Part shown: positions 49,145 through 62,103 of the stretch, piece after piece
Layout of the letters: every line of letters starts with the position of its first letter
How positions within the stretch are numbered: the first letter of the stretch is position 1
Source of the DNA: Gaiellasilicea sp033857955
Lineage (GTDB): Bacteria; Actinomycetota; Thermoleophilia; Gaiellales; Gaiellaceae
Direction of reading: 5' to 3'
Length of the DNA stretch: 64,000 nt
Assembly: GCA_033857955.1 (NCBI GenBank)
Contig: JAWVCW010000020.1
Span: 1 to 64,000, forward strand
Made by a program: the position numbers and the translations under genes
Notes under the pieces: generated by a model
Databases searched by the model: none
What the model saw: only the letters and a program-made list of their open reading frames with translations
Told to the model about the DNA's origin: nothing

Positions 49145-49728
49145 GCGAGCGGCCGCTTCTTCGCCATTCCGGCGCGACGCGGGAAGCCGGGAGGCGTCGG
49201 GCCGGTCTTACGGAGCACGAAGAACCGGGGCGGAGACTCCTCGAGCTCACCGCCGACTCTCTCCGCGGTGCGGGAAACCGCATCCACGTCCGCCGACGGT
49301 CCGACCCAGAGGATCACGGCGCCGCCCTCCTCCACGAGCGGCAAGCACCACTCGGCCGCCACGGGCGGCTGCGCGAGCGCCTTGGCGACCGCGACCCCGT
49401 ACGCCTCCGTCGGTTGCTCCTCCGCACGGCCCCAGACGACGTCGAGGTTCGGAAGCTCCTCTGTCCAACCCTGCAGGAACTCCGTCTTCCGGCGCTCGGC
49501 CTCGAGCAGCGTCACCTGGCGGTCCGGCAACGCCGCCGCGAGCGGGATCCCCGGTGTGCCGCCCCCGCTGCCGACGTCCACGATCGGCCCCTCGAAGCGG
49601 CGGACGAGCTCGAGCCCGGCCAGCGCGTCGTCCAGGAGCACGCGGCGCGCCTCGGACGGGTCCTTCAGGCCGGTCAGCCCCGGCGTCTCGAGGACGGCCG
49701 CAAGCCAGCGCTCGAGAACGTCAGACAG
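49141..49728 (-). CDS. rsmG: 16S rRNA (guanine-N7) methyltransferase RsmG, probable CTG start
   Basis: Methylates G527 of 16S rRNA; 195 residues from the proposed start. The SAM-binding motif is IVDVGSGGGTPGIPLA, followed by VTLLEAERRKTEFLQ and the PVAAEWCLPLVEEGG region. The conserved N-terminal helix (LERWLAAVLETPGLTGLKDP) lies upstream of the first canonical start (GTG at 49641), and the open part of the frame contains no ATG, GTG or TTG. A CTG at 49728, overlapping the jag stop by eight bases, gives the expected N-terminus. Confidence 0.85.
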   Translation of the reverse strand: MSDVLERWLAAVLETPGLTGLKDPSEARRVLLDDALAGLELVRRFEGPIVDVGSGGGTPGIPLAAALPDRQVTLLEAERRKTEFLQGWTEELPNLDVVWGRAEEQPTEAYGVAVAKALAQPPVAAEWCLPLVEEGGAVILWVGPSADVDAVSRTAERVGGELEESPPRFFVLRKTGPTPPGFPRRAGMAKKRPLA

Positions 49729-50425
49729 AGACGTTGCGCGGGAGGATGACGACGTAGCGGTTCGGCTCCGTCCCCTCGCTGGCGGTCTCGACCTCGGGAT
49801 CGTCCTTGAGCTTCTCGTGCACGATCTTCCGCTCGACCGCGGTCATCGGCTCCAGCTCGACGCGCTGCCCGGTGGCCGCTGCCTGCTCGGCCAGACGAAG
49901 CGCGAGGGCGTCGAGAGTCGCCTGGCGCCGGTCGCGGTACCCGGCAGCGTCGACGATCACGGGCTTGCGTTCGTCGTACCGGCCCCGGAAGAGGATCGCG
50001 TTCGCGAGATACTGGATCGCGTCGATCGTCTGGCCGTGGCGCCCGATCAGCATGCCGAGGTCGTGGCCGTCGCACACGACGCGGATCTCGTCTTCGCGCT
50101 CCTCGATCTCGACCGTGCACTGGACGCCGATCTCGTGCGCGATCCGCTCGACCACCTCGCGGAGACGAGCCGCGTCGTCGCTCTCTCCCTCGCGGGGAGC
50201 CGGCTCCAGGGGCTCGCGCGCCGGCGCTGCCTCTTCGTCGACGCTGGCCACGACACGCGCCGGCTCGTAGCCGACGCCGAGCAGGCCGCGCTCGCCTTCG
50301 GTCACGACCTGAAACCGAACTGCCGCCTTGTCCAGGCCCGGACGCATCCGCTCGAGCTCGCGCACCGCGGCCCACTTCGCCTCGCCCACGGTCTCGCCGG
50401 TCATCTCGACCGAGATCTCGCTCAT
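49721..50425 (-). CDS. jag: Jag/KhpB RNA-binding protein (SpoIIIJ-associated)
   Basis: RNA-binding protein of 234 residues. N-terminal Jag-N domain (SEISVEMTGETVGEAKWAAV), an acidic linker, a KH domain with the GLGM-type loop replaced by LIGRHGQTIDAIQYLAN, and a C-terminal R3H domain (MTAVERKIVHEKLKDDP). In other Gram-positives it partners KhpA and influences cell division mRNA. It sits between yidC and rsmG and overlaps yidC (ATGA). Confidence 0.93.
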   Translation of the reverse strand: MSEISVEMTGETVGEAKWAAVRELERMRPGLDKAAVRFQVVTEGERGLLGVGYEPARVVASVDEEAAPAREPLEPAPREGESDDAARLREVVERIAHEIGVQCTVEIEEREDEIRVVCDGHDLGMLIGRHGQTIDAIQYLANAILFRGRYDERKPVIVDAAGYRDRRQATLDALALRLAEQAAATGQRVELEPMTAVERKIVHEKLKDDPEVETASEGTEPNRYVVILPRNVSV

Positions 50426-51234
50426 CGTCTCGAGCCACCCTTCTTCCGCTTCACCTTGCGCACGCGCGGCGGCGCGGCGCTCGGCTCCTTGGCGGAAGTG
50501 GCGCTGGCCGATTCGGGCTCCGCCGGCGCGGCCTCTTTCGGTGGCGTGCGCGAGCTCCGCTTCTGAGGCGGCGCCGGTTTCGGCGTCAGCCTGCGTGTGA
50601 TCAGCCCCTGCCCGGTCGTCCACAGGTTCGTCGTCAGCCAGTAGAGCATCAGGCCGGACGGGAACCTGAGCACGAACGGAATGAAGGCAATCGGAAGGAT
50701 CAGCAGCATCGCGCGCTGCGCGGGCTGCATGTTCTGCGACATCAGATACGAAGAGGTCAGCTGGCTCGCCGCGTAGAGGACGATCAGCAGCGGGCCCCAC
50801 CCGACCTTCGTATCCTGGGTGATCGTGATCAGGCCGAGCCAGTCGAGCCCCGCCGCGCCGTGCTGCGCAATCAGGTCCTTCTCGAAGTCGCGGAGCACGA
50901 AGAAGAGCGAGATGAAGACCGGGAACTGCGCCAGCATCGGCACGCACGAGGCGGCCGGGTTGATCTGGTTTTCCTTGTAGAAGGCCATCATCTCCTGGTT
51001 CATCCGCTGGCGGTCGCCCTTCCAGCGCTGCTGGATCGCCTTCATCTCCGGCGCGTGCGCCTGCAGGTTCTGCATCGAGTGGATCTGGCGGACCGTGAGC
51101 GGCACGAGGAGCATCCGCACGATGATCGTCAGCGCGACGATCGACCACGACCACGAGCCGGTGATGGCATGGAGATGGACGAGCGCCCACGACATCAGGT
51201 CTTCGAGCGGCTGGAGGATGCTCGCGACGATCAC
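50422..51234 (-). CDS. yidC: Membrane protein insertase YidC
   Basis: Inserts proteins into the membrane; 270 residues. Five helices; SWSWSIVALTIIVRMLLVPLTVRQ contains the conserved positively charged arginine of the groove. There is no large extracellular P1 domain and no lipobox, as in many actinobacteria. The C-terminal tail is very basic (VRKVKRKKGGSRR), fit for ribosome contact. The GTG start overlaps the yidD stop (GTGA). Confidence 0.94.
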   Translation of the reverse strand: MIVASILQPLEDLMSWALVHLHAITGSWSWSIVALTIIVRMLLVPLTVRQIHSMQNLQAHAPEMKAIQQRWKGDRQRMNQEMMAFYKENQINPAASCVPMLAQFPVFISLFFVLRDFEKDLIAQHGAAGLDWLGLITITQDTKVGWGPLLIVLYAASQLTSSYLMSQNMQPAQRAMLLILPIAFIPFVLRFPSGLMLYWLTTNLWTTGQGLITRRLTPKPAPPQKRSSRTPPKEAAPAEPESASATSAKEPSAAPPRVRKVKRKKGGSRR

Positions 51235-51455
51235 GCGTAGTCCACTCCCCCGTGGCTCCACGGATTGCAGCGAAGCAGCCGCCAAGCCGCCTTCGCCGAG
51301 CCCTTCACCAGGCCGTGGGCACGCAGCGCGTCGAGCGCGTACTGCGAGCAGCTCGGGTGGTACTTGCAGGTGCCGGGAGGCGTCAGCAGGCCGAACGTGT
51401 AGCGCCACGCGTAGACGAGCGCAATGCCGACGTACTTCGGGCCGAGATACTTCAT
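51231..51455 (-). CDS. yidD: Membrane protein insertion efficiency factor YidD
   Basis: Small protein of 74 residues that helps YidC. The family pattern PPGTCKYHPSCSQYALDALRAHG with paired cysteines, then AAWRLLRCNPWSHGGVD, is complete. ATG overlaps the rnpA stop and the stop overlaps yidC. Confidence 0.96.
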   Translation of the reverse strand: MKYLGPKYVGIALVYAWRYTFGLLTPPGTCKYHPSCSQYALDALRAHGLVKGSAKAAWRLLRCNPWSHGGVDYA

Positions 51456-51802
51456 GCCGCCGCCTTGTCGAGCACCTCGGTCACGCGCTCGGCGAGCCAG
51501 GCGTGTCCGCGTGTGTCCGCCGGCTCGGCCAGACCGGGTCGCGCAACGAGCACGTAGTCGTGGCCGGGACGCGCGCGGCCCGAGAGCTCGGTCCACGTCT
51601 CGCGCAGCTGCCGCTTGACGCGGCTGCGAACGACGGCGTTCCCGACGGACTTCGGCACTGCGAGGCCGAGCCTCGGCTCGTCGGTCTCACCCGCCTCGCG
51701 CGGGAACCAGTACAGGACGAGAAACCGCGTCGAGGCCGACCGGCCGCTGCGATAGACAGCGTCGAAGTCCCGAGAACGCGACAGGCGGTTCCTGCGTTGC
51801 AC
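51452..51802 (-). CDS. rnpA: Ribonuclease P protein component
   Basis: Protein subunit of RNase P, 116 residues. The RNA-binding motif is SVGNAVVRSRVKRQLRETW; the N-terminal RRNRLSRSRDFDAVYRSG matches the family. The start is a GTG 23 bases after rpmH. Some upstream frame is open but not conserved. Confidence 0.94.
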   Translation of the reverse strand: MQRRNRLSRSRDFDAVYRSGRSASTRFLVLYWFPREAGETDEPRLGLAVPKSVGNAVVRSRVKRQLRETWTELSGRARPGHDYVLVARPGLAEPADTRGHAWLAERVTEVLDKAAA

Positions 51803-51825
51803 GTTGTGAGGATAGACCCGCGGGC

Positions 51826-51960
51826 TCAGGCGGAGAGCCGCTTGCGGCCCTTGGCCCTGCGACGCTTGAGAATCGCCTGCCCGGCCCGAGTGGCCATGCG
51901 TGCACGGAAGCCGTGCTTGCGCTTGCGCCGTCGGACGTTGGGCTGGTAGGTGCGCTTCAA
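51826..51960 (-). CDS. rpmH: 50S ribosomal protein L34
   Basis: Forty-four residues, the standard length: KRTYQPNVRRRKRKHGF..., ending GRKRLSA. The start is TTG with GGAGAG six bases upstream. It marks the conserved rpmH-dnaA junction beside the origin. Confidence 0.97.
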   Translation of the reverse strand: MKRTYQPNVRRRKRKHGFRARMATRAGQAILKRRRAKGRKRLSA

Positions 51961-52034
51961 GAGGTCTCTCCGGTCGAAAAACGAAGCCGCCGGGCGGCGG
52001 GGAGCGGAAGTATAGATGAGCCGCTCGAAGCCGG

Positions 52035-52176
52035 TTATCCACAGCGAGGCGTCGATGGCGAAAGGGCCGCAAACCGCCACCGTCGAGGACGTTCACCCAC
52101 AGGTTTTCCACACCTGTGGATTGTTGTGTGGACGTTAATAAACCCCTGCAAATCAGCACTATTTCCGATCCGTGAC
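52035..52176. other. Replication origin (oriC), DnaA boxes and AT-rich stretch
   Basis: A perfect DnaA box TTATCCACA is at 52035-52043 and TTTTCCACA at 52104-52112. Two weaker boxes on the minus strand are at 52115-52123 (CAATCCACA) and 52127-52135 (ACGTCCACA). An AT-richer stretch begins with GTTAATAAA near 52134 and extends to about 52176, a possible unwinding element. Position between rpmH and dnaA is classical. The whole gap (51961-52249) holds no gene. Confidence 0.8.
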
Positions 52177-52181
52177 GCGTG

Positions 52182-52210
52182 TTGAGAGCGCCTGTAGACG
52201 CTGCTATGCT
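52182..52210 (+). promoter_or_regulatory. Promoter of dnaA
   Basis: TTGAGA (52182-52187), 17 bases, TATGCT (52205-52210). This is the most consensus-like promoter in the window. Transcription from about 52217 gives a leader of about 33 bases. It lies just after the DnaA boxes, so autoregulation is plausible. Confidence 0.65.
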
Positions 52211-52249
52211 CGCCGCTCTCGACATGCAAAGAGGGGGGCCGGGCGCCGC

Positions 52250-53620
52250 GTGGAGCACCAAATCGAGCTGACTGCGGAGAGTCTGTGGGACGAGGTATCG
52301 AGTCGGCTCAGAGGTGCGCTCAACGAGGCGACGTTCGGTACGTGGTTCGGCGATGCAGCCGGCGCGTCGCTCACCGACGACGCCTTTGCGCTCGCCGTTC
52401 CGAACGACTTCACGCGCGAGTGGATCGAAGGTCACTTTCTCGGCCTGATCCGTGCTGCAGTCAAGGATGCGACGGGGCATGAGCGCCGCATCCACCTGAC
52501 CGTTCGCGACGACATGGCGCACTCCGAGCCGGTCTCGGACGGCACGCCGCTCGAGCGGCCCGTGACCCGGCCTTCGGAGCCTGCGGCGAGCGGCGCGATG
52601 AGCCTCAAGTACACGTTCGACCTGTTCGTCATCGGCTCCTCGAACCGGTTCGCGCATGCAGCGGCGCTCGCGGTCGCGGAGGCGCCGGCCCAGGCCTACA
52701 ACCCGCTCTTCATCTACGGCGGCACCGGGCTCGGCAAAACGCACCTGCTGCAGGCGGTCGGCCAGTACGTCGGGGAGCACGGCAACGGTCTGACCGCACG
52801 CTACGTCACGAGCGAGACGTTCATGAACGACTTCATCAACTCGCTTCGCGACAAGCGCATCGAGGGCTTCAAGCAGCGCTACCGCACCTATGACGTCCTC
52901 CTCGTCGACGACGTGCAGTTCTTCGAGGGCAAGGAGCGGATCCAGGAGGAGTTCTTCCACACCTTCAACTCGCTCTACGAAGCCGGCCGGCAGATCGTGA
53001 TCTCGTCGGATCGGCCGCCGAAGGAGATCGCAACGCTCGAGGAGCGCCTGCGCTCGCGCTTCGAGTGGGGCCTGATCACGGACATCCAGCCGCCCGACCT
53101 CGAGACGCGAATCGCGATCCTGCGCAAGAAGGAGAAGACCGACCGGATCCACGTGCCCGACCCCGATGTGCTGACCTATGTCGCCGAGCGGGTGACGACG
53201 AACATCCGCGAGCTCGAGGGCGCACTCACGCGGGTCGTCGCGTTCTCCTCGCTGACCGGCCGGCCGATGACGGTCGAGCTCGCCGAGGACGTGCTCAAGG
53301 ACGTCTTCCCGCAGGGCCAGCCCGTCGAGATCTCGATCCGTCGAATCCAGGAGACCGTCTCCGAGCGCTTTGGGATGACGGTGAACGAGCTCTGTAGCGC
53401 CAAGCGATCCCAGTCGATCGCCTACCCGCGGCAAGTCGCGATGTACCTCTCGCGCGCCCTCACGGACTCGTCGCTGCCGAAGATCGGCAAGGAGTTCGGC
53501 GGCCGCGACCACACGACGGTGATGCACGCGAACGCGAAGATCGAGGGCATGATTCGAGAGGATCGCTCTGTGTACAACCTTGTGCAGGAGCTCACTGCAC
53601 GGATCAAGCAAGCCGGCTGA
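52250..53620 (+). CDS. dnaA: Chromosomal replication initiator DnaA
   Basis: AAA+ initiator of 456 residues. Domain I at the N-terminus (ELTAESLWDEVSSRLRGALNEATFGTWF), short linker, AAA+ core with Walker A GGTGLGKTH and Walker B VLLVDDVQFFEGKE, and domain IV with the box-binding signature GRDHTTVMHANAKI. The GTG at 52250 gives the usual N-terminus; earlier in-frame starts overlap the promoter. Confidence 0.97.
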   Translation: MEHQIELTAESLWDEVSSRLRGALNEATFGTWFGDAAGASLTDDAFALAVPNDFTREWIEGHFLGLIRAAVKDATGHERRIHLTVRDDMAHSEPVSDGTPLERPVTRPSEPAASGAMSLKYTFDLFVIGSSNRFAHAAALAVAEAPAQAYNPLFIYGGTGLGKTHLLQAVGQYVGEHGNGLTARYVTSETFMNDFINSLRDKRIEGFKQRYRTYDVLLVDDVQFFEGKERIQEEFFHTFNSLYEAGRQIVISSDRPPKEIATLEERLRSRFEWGLITDIQPPDLETRIAILRKKEKTDRIHVPDPDVLTYVAERVTTNIRELEGALTRVVAFSSLTGRPMTVELAEDVLKDVFPQGQPVEISIRRIQETVSERFGMTVNELCSAKRSQSIAYPRQVAMYLSRALTDSSLPKIGKEFGGRDHTTVMHANAKIEGMIREDRSVYNLVQELTARIKQAG

Positions 53621-53623
53621 TTC

Positions 53624-53742
53624 TGTGGAAATCCAACAAAAGCCGCTTGAGCCTGTTAGCTCCGTCGCGTTCTGCACCGCCTGGACCCACCGGGCAAAGC
53701 ACGCTCTCGTGCGGGATCATGCCGTCTTCCCCAGTGTCCACA
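53624..53742. promoter_or_regulatory. DnaA boxes in the dnaA-dnaN gap
   Basis: Minus-strand box ATTTCCACA at 53632-53624 and plus-strand GTGTCCACA at 53734-53742 flank about 100 bases without a gene. In many actinobacteria the dnaA-dnaN gap is the origin, so this could be a second part of a bipartite oriC or a control site for dnaN. Confidence 0.5.
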
Positions 53743-53849
53743 CTCCTTATGACTGCTACGAGAGGATTTAAAGAATTATGGAACTAGAAGCAGCGGGAGC
53801 CGTGGTGGCAGAGAATGAGGTCGTGGCCGGAGTGAGCGCAGGTACCGGG

Positions 53850-54941
53850 ATGAAGCTCGACGTTGCTCGCGACGAGCTCGTCGCCAAGCTCGGCATCGTC
53901 TCGCGTGCAGTCTCGACTCGCGGCACCGTTCAGGTGCTCTCCGGAATCCTGCTCTCCGCCGAGGCCGGCACGATCACGCTCGCTGCCACCGACATGGAGC
54001 TCTCTCTGCGGACCACGCTCGAGGCGCAGGTTGACGGCGACGGCGCGGTCGTCATCCCCGGCAAGCCGCTCGTCGAGCTCGCGCGCCTGCTGCCCGAGAG
54101 CGAGGTGACGATCGAATACCGGCCGGCGGAAGGCACGGTCCAGATCGTCTCCGGCTCGTACAGCTCCCGGCTGAACGTCTTCAACGCCGAGGACTTTCCG
54201 CGCCTGCCGGCGATCGACGCGCAGCTGCACTCGATCGAGCGCGAGGCGCTGCTCGAGACGGTCGACCGAGTCGCCAGGTCGGCATCGCGTGACGAGTCAC
54301 GTCCCGTGCTGACCGGCATCCTCGTCCGCTTTGAGGGCGGCAAGCTCGTGATGGTTGCGACAGACTCGTACCGCCTGTCGGTGAAGGAAACGGAGCTGGG
54401 TCAAGCGGCCCCGGATCTCGAAGCGATCATTCCAGCCCGCGCGCTCACGGAGCTCACGCGCCTCGCCGGCGGGGAGACCGTCGAGCTCGGCGTGCACGAG
54501 AACCACGTCGTCTTCGGCACCGGCGACGCCTGGCTGACGACGCGCCGCATCGACGGCCAGTTCCCGAACTACCGGCAGCTGCTCCCGGACGCGTTCGAGG
54601 TCGAGCTGACGCTTCCGAAGGCCGAGCTCGCAGATGTCGTGCGCCGCGCCTCGGTCCTCGCCCTCCGAAACTCACCGCTTCGCCTGCGCCTCGCCGAGGG
54701 CGAGCTCACCGTGTCCGCGCAGACCCAGGACGTCGGCGAGACGCACGAGACCATGCCCGCCGCGTACTCGGGCGAGGAGTTCGTGATCGGCTTCAACGCC
54801 GAGTTCCTGCGCGACGGGGTCGACTCGATCGTCGGCGATGACGTGAAGGTGAAACTGATCAATCCGCTGCGGCCGGCAATCCTCGAGGACGCGGCCGGCG
54901 ACTTCACCTACCTGATCATGCCGATCAGGTTGGCCGGCTAG
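53850..54941 (+). CDS. dnaN: DNA polymerase III beta subunit (sliding clamp)
   Basis: Ring-shaped processivity clamp; 363 residues from the ATG at 53850, the usual length. MKLDVARDELVAKLGIVSRAV, LSGILL, TDMELSL, TDSYRLS and the C-terminal YLIMPIRL are typical. An in-frame ATG at 53778 would add 24 residues (MELEAAGAVVAENEV...) that do not look like the family; I treat it as an alternative start. Immediately followed, without a base between, by recF. Confidence 0.95.
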   Translation: MKLDVARDELVAKLGIVSRAVSTRGTVQVLSGILLSAEAGTITLAATDMELSLRTTLEAQVDGDGAVVIPGKPLVELARLLPESEVTIEYRPAEGTVQIVSGSYSSRLNVFNAEDFPRLPAIDAQLHSIEREALLETVDRVARSASRDESRPVLTGILVRFEGGKLVMVATDSYRLSVKETELGQAAPDLEAIIPARALTELTRLAGGETVELGVHENHVVFGTGDAWLTTRRIDGQFPNYRQLLPDAFEVELTLPKAELADVVRRASVLALRNSPLRLRLAEGELTVSAQTQDVGETHETMPAAYSGEEFVIGFNAEFLRDGVDSIVGDDVKVKLINPLRPAILEDAAGDFTYLIMPIRLAG

Positions 54942-56003
54942 CTGATCGTTCGCACGGTCACCCTCCGCGACTTCCGCTCCTACGAACGGCTCGAGCTCGC
55001 ACTGGAGCCCGGGATCGTCCTCGTCACCGGCGCGAACGGTGCCGGCAAGACGAACCTGCTCGAGTCGCTGCATGTCGGCACGCAAGGCTTCTCGCCGCGA
55101 ACGCGCGCCGATCAGCAGCTCGTCCGGTTCGGTGCGTCAGGGGCGCGGATCGCGCTGGCAGGCGACAGAGACGGCCGGCCGGTCGAGCTGGAGGTGACGT
55201 TGCACCAGCCGGCCGGGAAGCGCGCGAAGCTGAACGGGGCGCCGCTGCGCTCGGCCGAGCAACTCCGCGGCGAGGTCGCGACACTCGTCTTCACTCCCGA
55301 CAGGCTCGCGGTCGTCAAGGGAGGACCCGCCGCTCGCCGCGCCTACTTCGACCGGACGCTGAGCCGCCTCCTGCCGAGCCGGTCGGCGCTCCCGCTCGAG
55401 TACGCCGCTGCGGTCGGGCAGCGGAACGCCGCTCTGCGGCGGGTAGCGTTCGGCGCTTCGACCCGTGACGCTGTCGCTCCGTGGACCGAGCAGGTCGCCG
55501 CGCTCGGCGCCTCACTGGTCGCCTCTCGCCGCGAGGCGATCGGGCTGGTCTCACCGGCCTTCGGCGAACGCGCGGCGGAGCTTGGCCTGCCCGGCGCGGC
55601 GCTCGACTACACGGGCGACCCGCCGACTGTGGCCGCGCTCGAGGCGCGACTCGAGCGAGACCTGGAACGAGGCGTCACCGGCCTCGGCCCGCATCTCGAC
55701 GACGTCACCATCCGCTCGCAAGAACGTGAGCTTCGGACCTTCGGGTCCCAGGGCGAGCAGCGGCTGGCGGTGCTCTCGCTCCTGCTCGCCGAAGCCGAGG
55801 TGATCGCCGAGCAGCGGGGCACGCCGCCGCTCGTCCTCCTCGACGACGTCCTCTCCGAGCTCGACGCGACCCGACGGCTGGCGCTCGCGGAGCGGATCAG
55901 TCGGGCCGGCCAGGTGATCGTGACCGCGACCGGCGCCGAGGCGCTGCCGCTCGAGCCGGCGCAGCTCCTGGAGGTGACTCCCGGGAGCGTGAGCGTGCGC
56001 TGA
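54942..56003 (+). CDS. recF: DNA replication/repair protein RecF, non-canonical (CTG) start
   Basis: SMC-like ATPase of 353 residues that loads RecA at gaps. RTVTLRDFRSYERLEL at the N-terminus, Walker A GANGAGKT at residues 30-37, signature TFGSQGEQRLAVLSLLLAEA and Walker B PLVLLDDVLSELD. The frame is bounded upstream by the dnaN stop itself (same frame, no gap), and no ATG, GTG or TTG occurs until 55194, well past Walker A. A CTG directly after that stop is the only near-canonical codon before the conserved N-terminus. Confidence 0.93.
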   Translation: MIVRTVTLRDFRSYERLELALEPGIVLVTGANGAGKTNLLESLHVGTQGFSPRTRADQQLVRFGASGARIALAGDRDGRPVELEVTLHQPAGKRAKLNGAPLRSAEQLRGEVATLVFTPDRLAVVKGGPAARRAYFDRTLSRLLPSRSALPLEYAAAVGQRNAALRRVAFGASTRDAVAPWTEQVAALGASLVASRREAIGLVSPAFGERAAELGLPGAALDYTGDPPTVAALEARLERDLERGVTGLGPHLDDVTIRSQERELRTFGSQGEQRLAVLSLLLAEAEVIAEQRGTPPLVLLDDVLSELDATRRLALAERISRAGQVIVTATGAEALPLEPAQLLEVTPGSVSVR

Positions 56004-56467
56004 TGGACCGCCTCGACCGCCAGATCCGCCGGGAGCTCGGCCGCTTCGGGACGATGGACGGCGACATGACCGCGATCGTGCGGGTCTGGACGGCCGCGGT
56101 CGGCGAGACGGTGGCGCGGAACGCCTGCCCGGCGCGTCTCGCCCGGGACGGCACGCTGCATGTGAACACCGCCTCGGCGACCTGGGCGTTCGAGCTCGGG
56201 AGCCTCGCCCGGACGATCCTCGAGCAGCTCCGCAACGAGCTCGGCGAGTCTGCCCCACCGGCGCTGCGCTTTGCTCCGGGTCCCATCCCGGACCCCGTTG
56301 CCGATGCCCCGGAGGACCGTGCGCCGGCACCGCCCGAGATCGGTCCAGAGGACCGGGCCGAGGCGTCCGTGCTTGCCGCCACGATCGAGGACGAGGAGCT
56401 TCGCGAACTGGTCGCGCGAGCCGCCGCGGCGAGCCTCGCTCGGGCCCGCTCCGACCGCGGTTTCTGA
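56003..56467 (+). CDS. DUF721 (DciA-like) protein
   Basis: Protein of 154 residues. The DUF721 core (IVRVWTAAVGETVARNACPARLARDGTLHVNTASATWAFEL in pieces) forms a small alpha-beta domain; the rest is a Pro/Glu-rich linker and a helix. DciA relatives load the replicative helicase where DnaC is absent, and the place between recF and gyrB is conserved in actinobacteria. The ATG overlaps the recF stop (TGATG). Confidence 0.85.
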   Translation: MDRLDRQIRRELGRFGTMDGDMTAIVRVWTAAVGETVARNACPARLARDGTLHVNTASATWAFELGSLARTILEQLRNELGESAPPALRFAPGPIPDPVADAPEDRAPAPPEIGPEDRAEASVLAATIEDEELRELVARAAAASLARARSDRGF

Positions 56468-56513
56468 TACACTAGTACCAGCCCGCAAGGTGCTTATTTG
56501 CAGGGCTTTTTTG
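56468..56513 (+). terminator. Intrinsic-terminator-like hairpin in the gyrB leader, with promoter
   Basis: TACACT (56468-56473) is a -10 candidate. Directly behind, AGCCC-GCAA (56480-56488) pairs with TTGC-A-GGGCT (56498-56507, one bulged A), loop of nine, followed by six T (56507-56512), and the gyrB ATG comes one base later. The whole leader is thus a terminator-type hairpin. It may end recF-DUF721 transcripts, or act as an attenuator for gyrB. Confidence 0.65.
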
Positions 56514-61511
<4,998 letters not shown>

Positions 61512-61617
61512 CCTCAAGAATCCTCACCTTTTCTGCTGTAGCCCCTTCCCAAACGCGGAAAAACCGTGTATATCTTCCTCTGGAGGGCGCTTCGTACAGG
61601 CCGATAAAGGGATCAGC

Positions 61618-61914
61618 ATGGCTTACAACACACAAGTAAACATTCTCGAGCCAGTGAACCTGTCGGAGCATCTGGACAAGATCGAGCTCTACCTCGGCCA
61701 GGTCTGCCAGATCGCCGGCATCTCGAAGATGCAGCTCGACTACTGGACGAACAAGGCGCAAATCCCGACCAAGGGCAAGAAGCAGCGGATCTACGACATC
61801 GACGCGCTCGAGACGGTGATGCTGATCAAGCAAGCAAAGGACAAGGGCCTGAATCTCGGCGCCGCGATCGAAGCCGCTCGCCGATTCCGCACTGCGAACG
61901 CCCCGCTCGGCTAG
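61618..61914 (+). CDS. MerR-type single-domain DNA-binding protein
   Basis: Protein of 98 residues. An HTH of the MerR type: GQVCQIAGISKMQLDYWTNKAQIP, then QRIYDIDALETVMLIKQAKDKGLNL. There is no effector domain, so it may bind DNA constitutively or with a partner. AAAGGGA precedes the ATG. A TATATC box near 61569-61574 may be the -10. Its codon use is a little less GC-rich than that of neighbours. The same frame stays open after the stop. Confidence 0.8.
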   Translation: MAYNTQVNILEPVNLSEHLDKIELYLGQVCQIAGISKMQLDYWTNKAQIPTKGKKQRIYDIDALETVMLIKQAKDKGLNLGAAIEAARRFRTANAPLG

Positions 61915-62103
61915 CACGAGACACGCTCGCCGCGCGGTCTACGGATCGTCCGAGACATCGATCAGGTTTTCGCGCACGACGGACTGGATCCCGAGTCGTA
62001 CGGCGTGCTTCGGTCAGCACTCGCGCTAGCGCATCACGAGCTACTGACTTTCGTGTTGTTGGAGCGGCGACGGCAATGGGATGCCCAGCCGATGGTGCAC
62101 TAG
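61915..62103 (+). other. Open frame after the MerR-like gene without canonical start
   Basis: The frame of the MerR-like gene continues for 62 codons past its TAG up to a second TAG at 62101, which shares CTAG with the convergent SPFH gene. The reading is protein-like (VFAHDGLDPESYGVLRSA, then ELLTFVLLERRRQWD). It contains a CTG at 61984 and a GTG at 62005 but no good start. Stop read-through, a CTG-started mini gene, a decayed C-terminal domain and chance are all possible. Confidence 0.25.
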
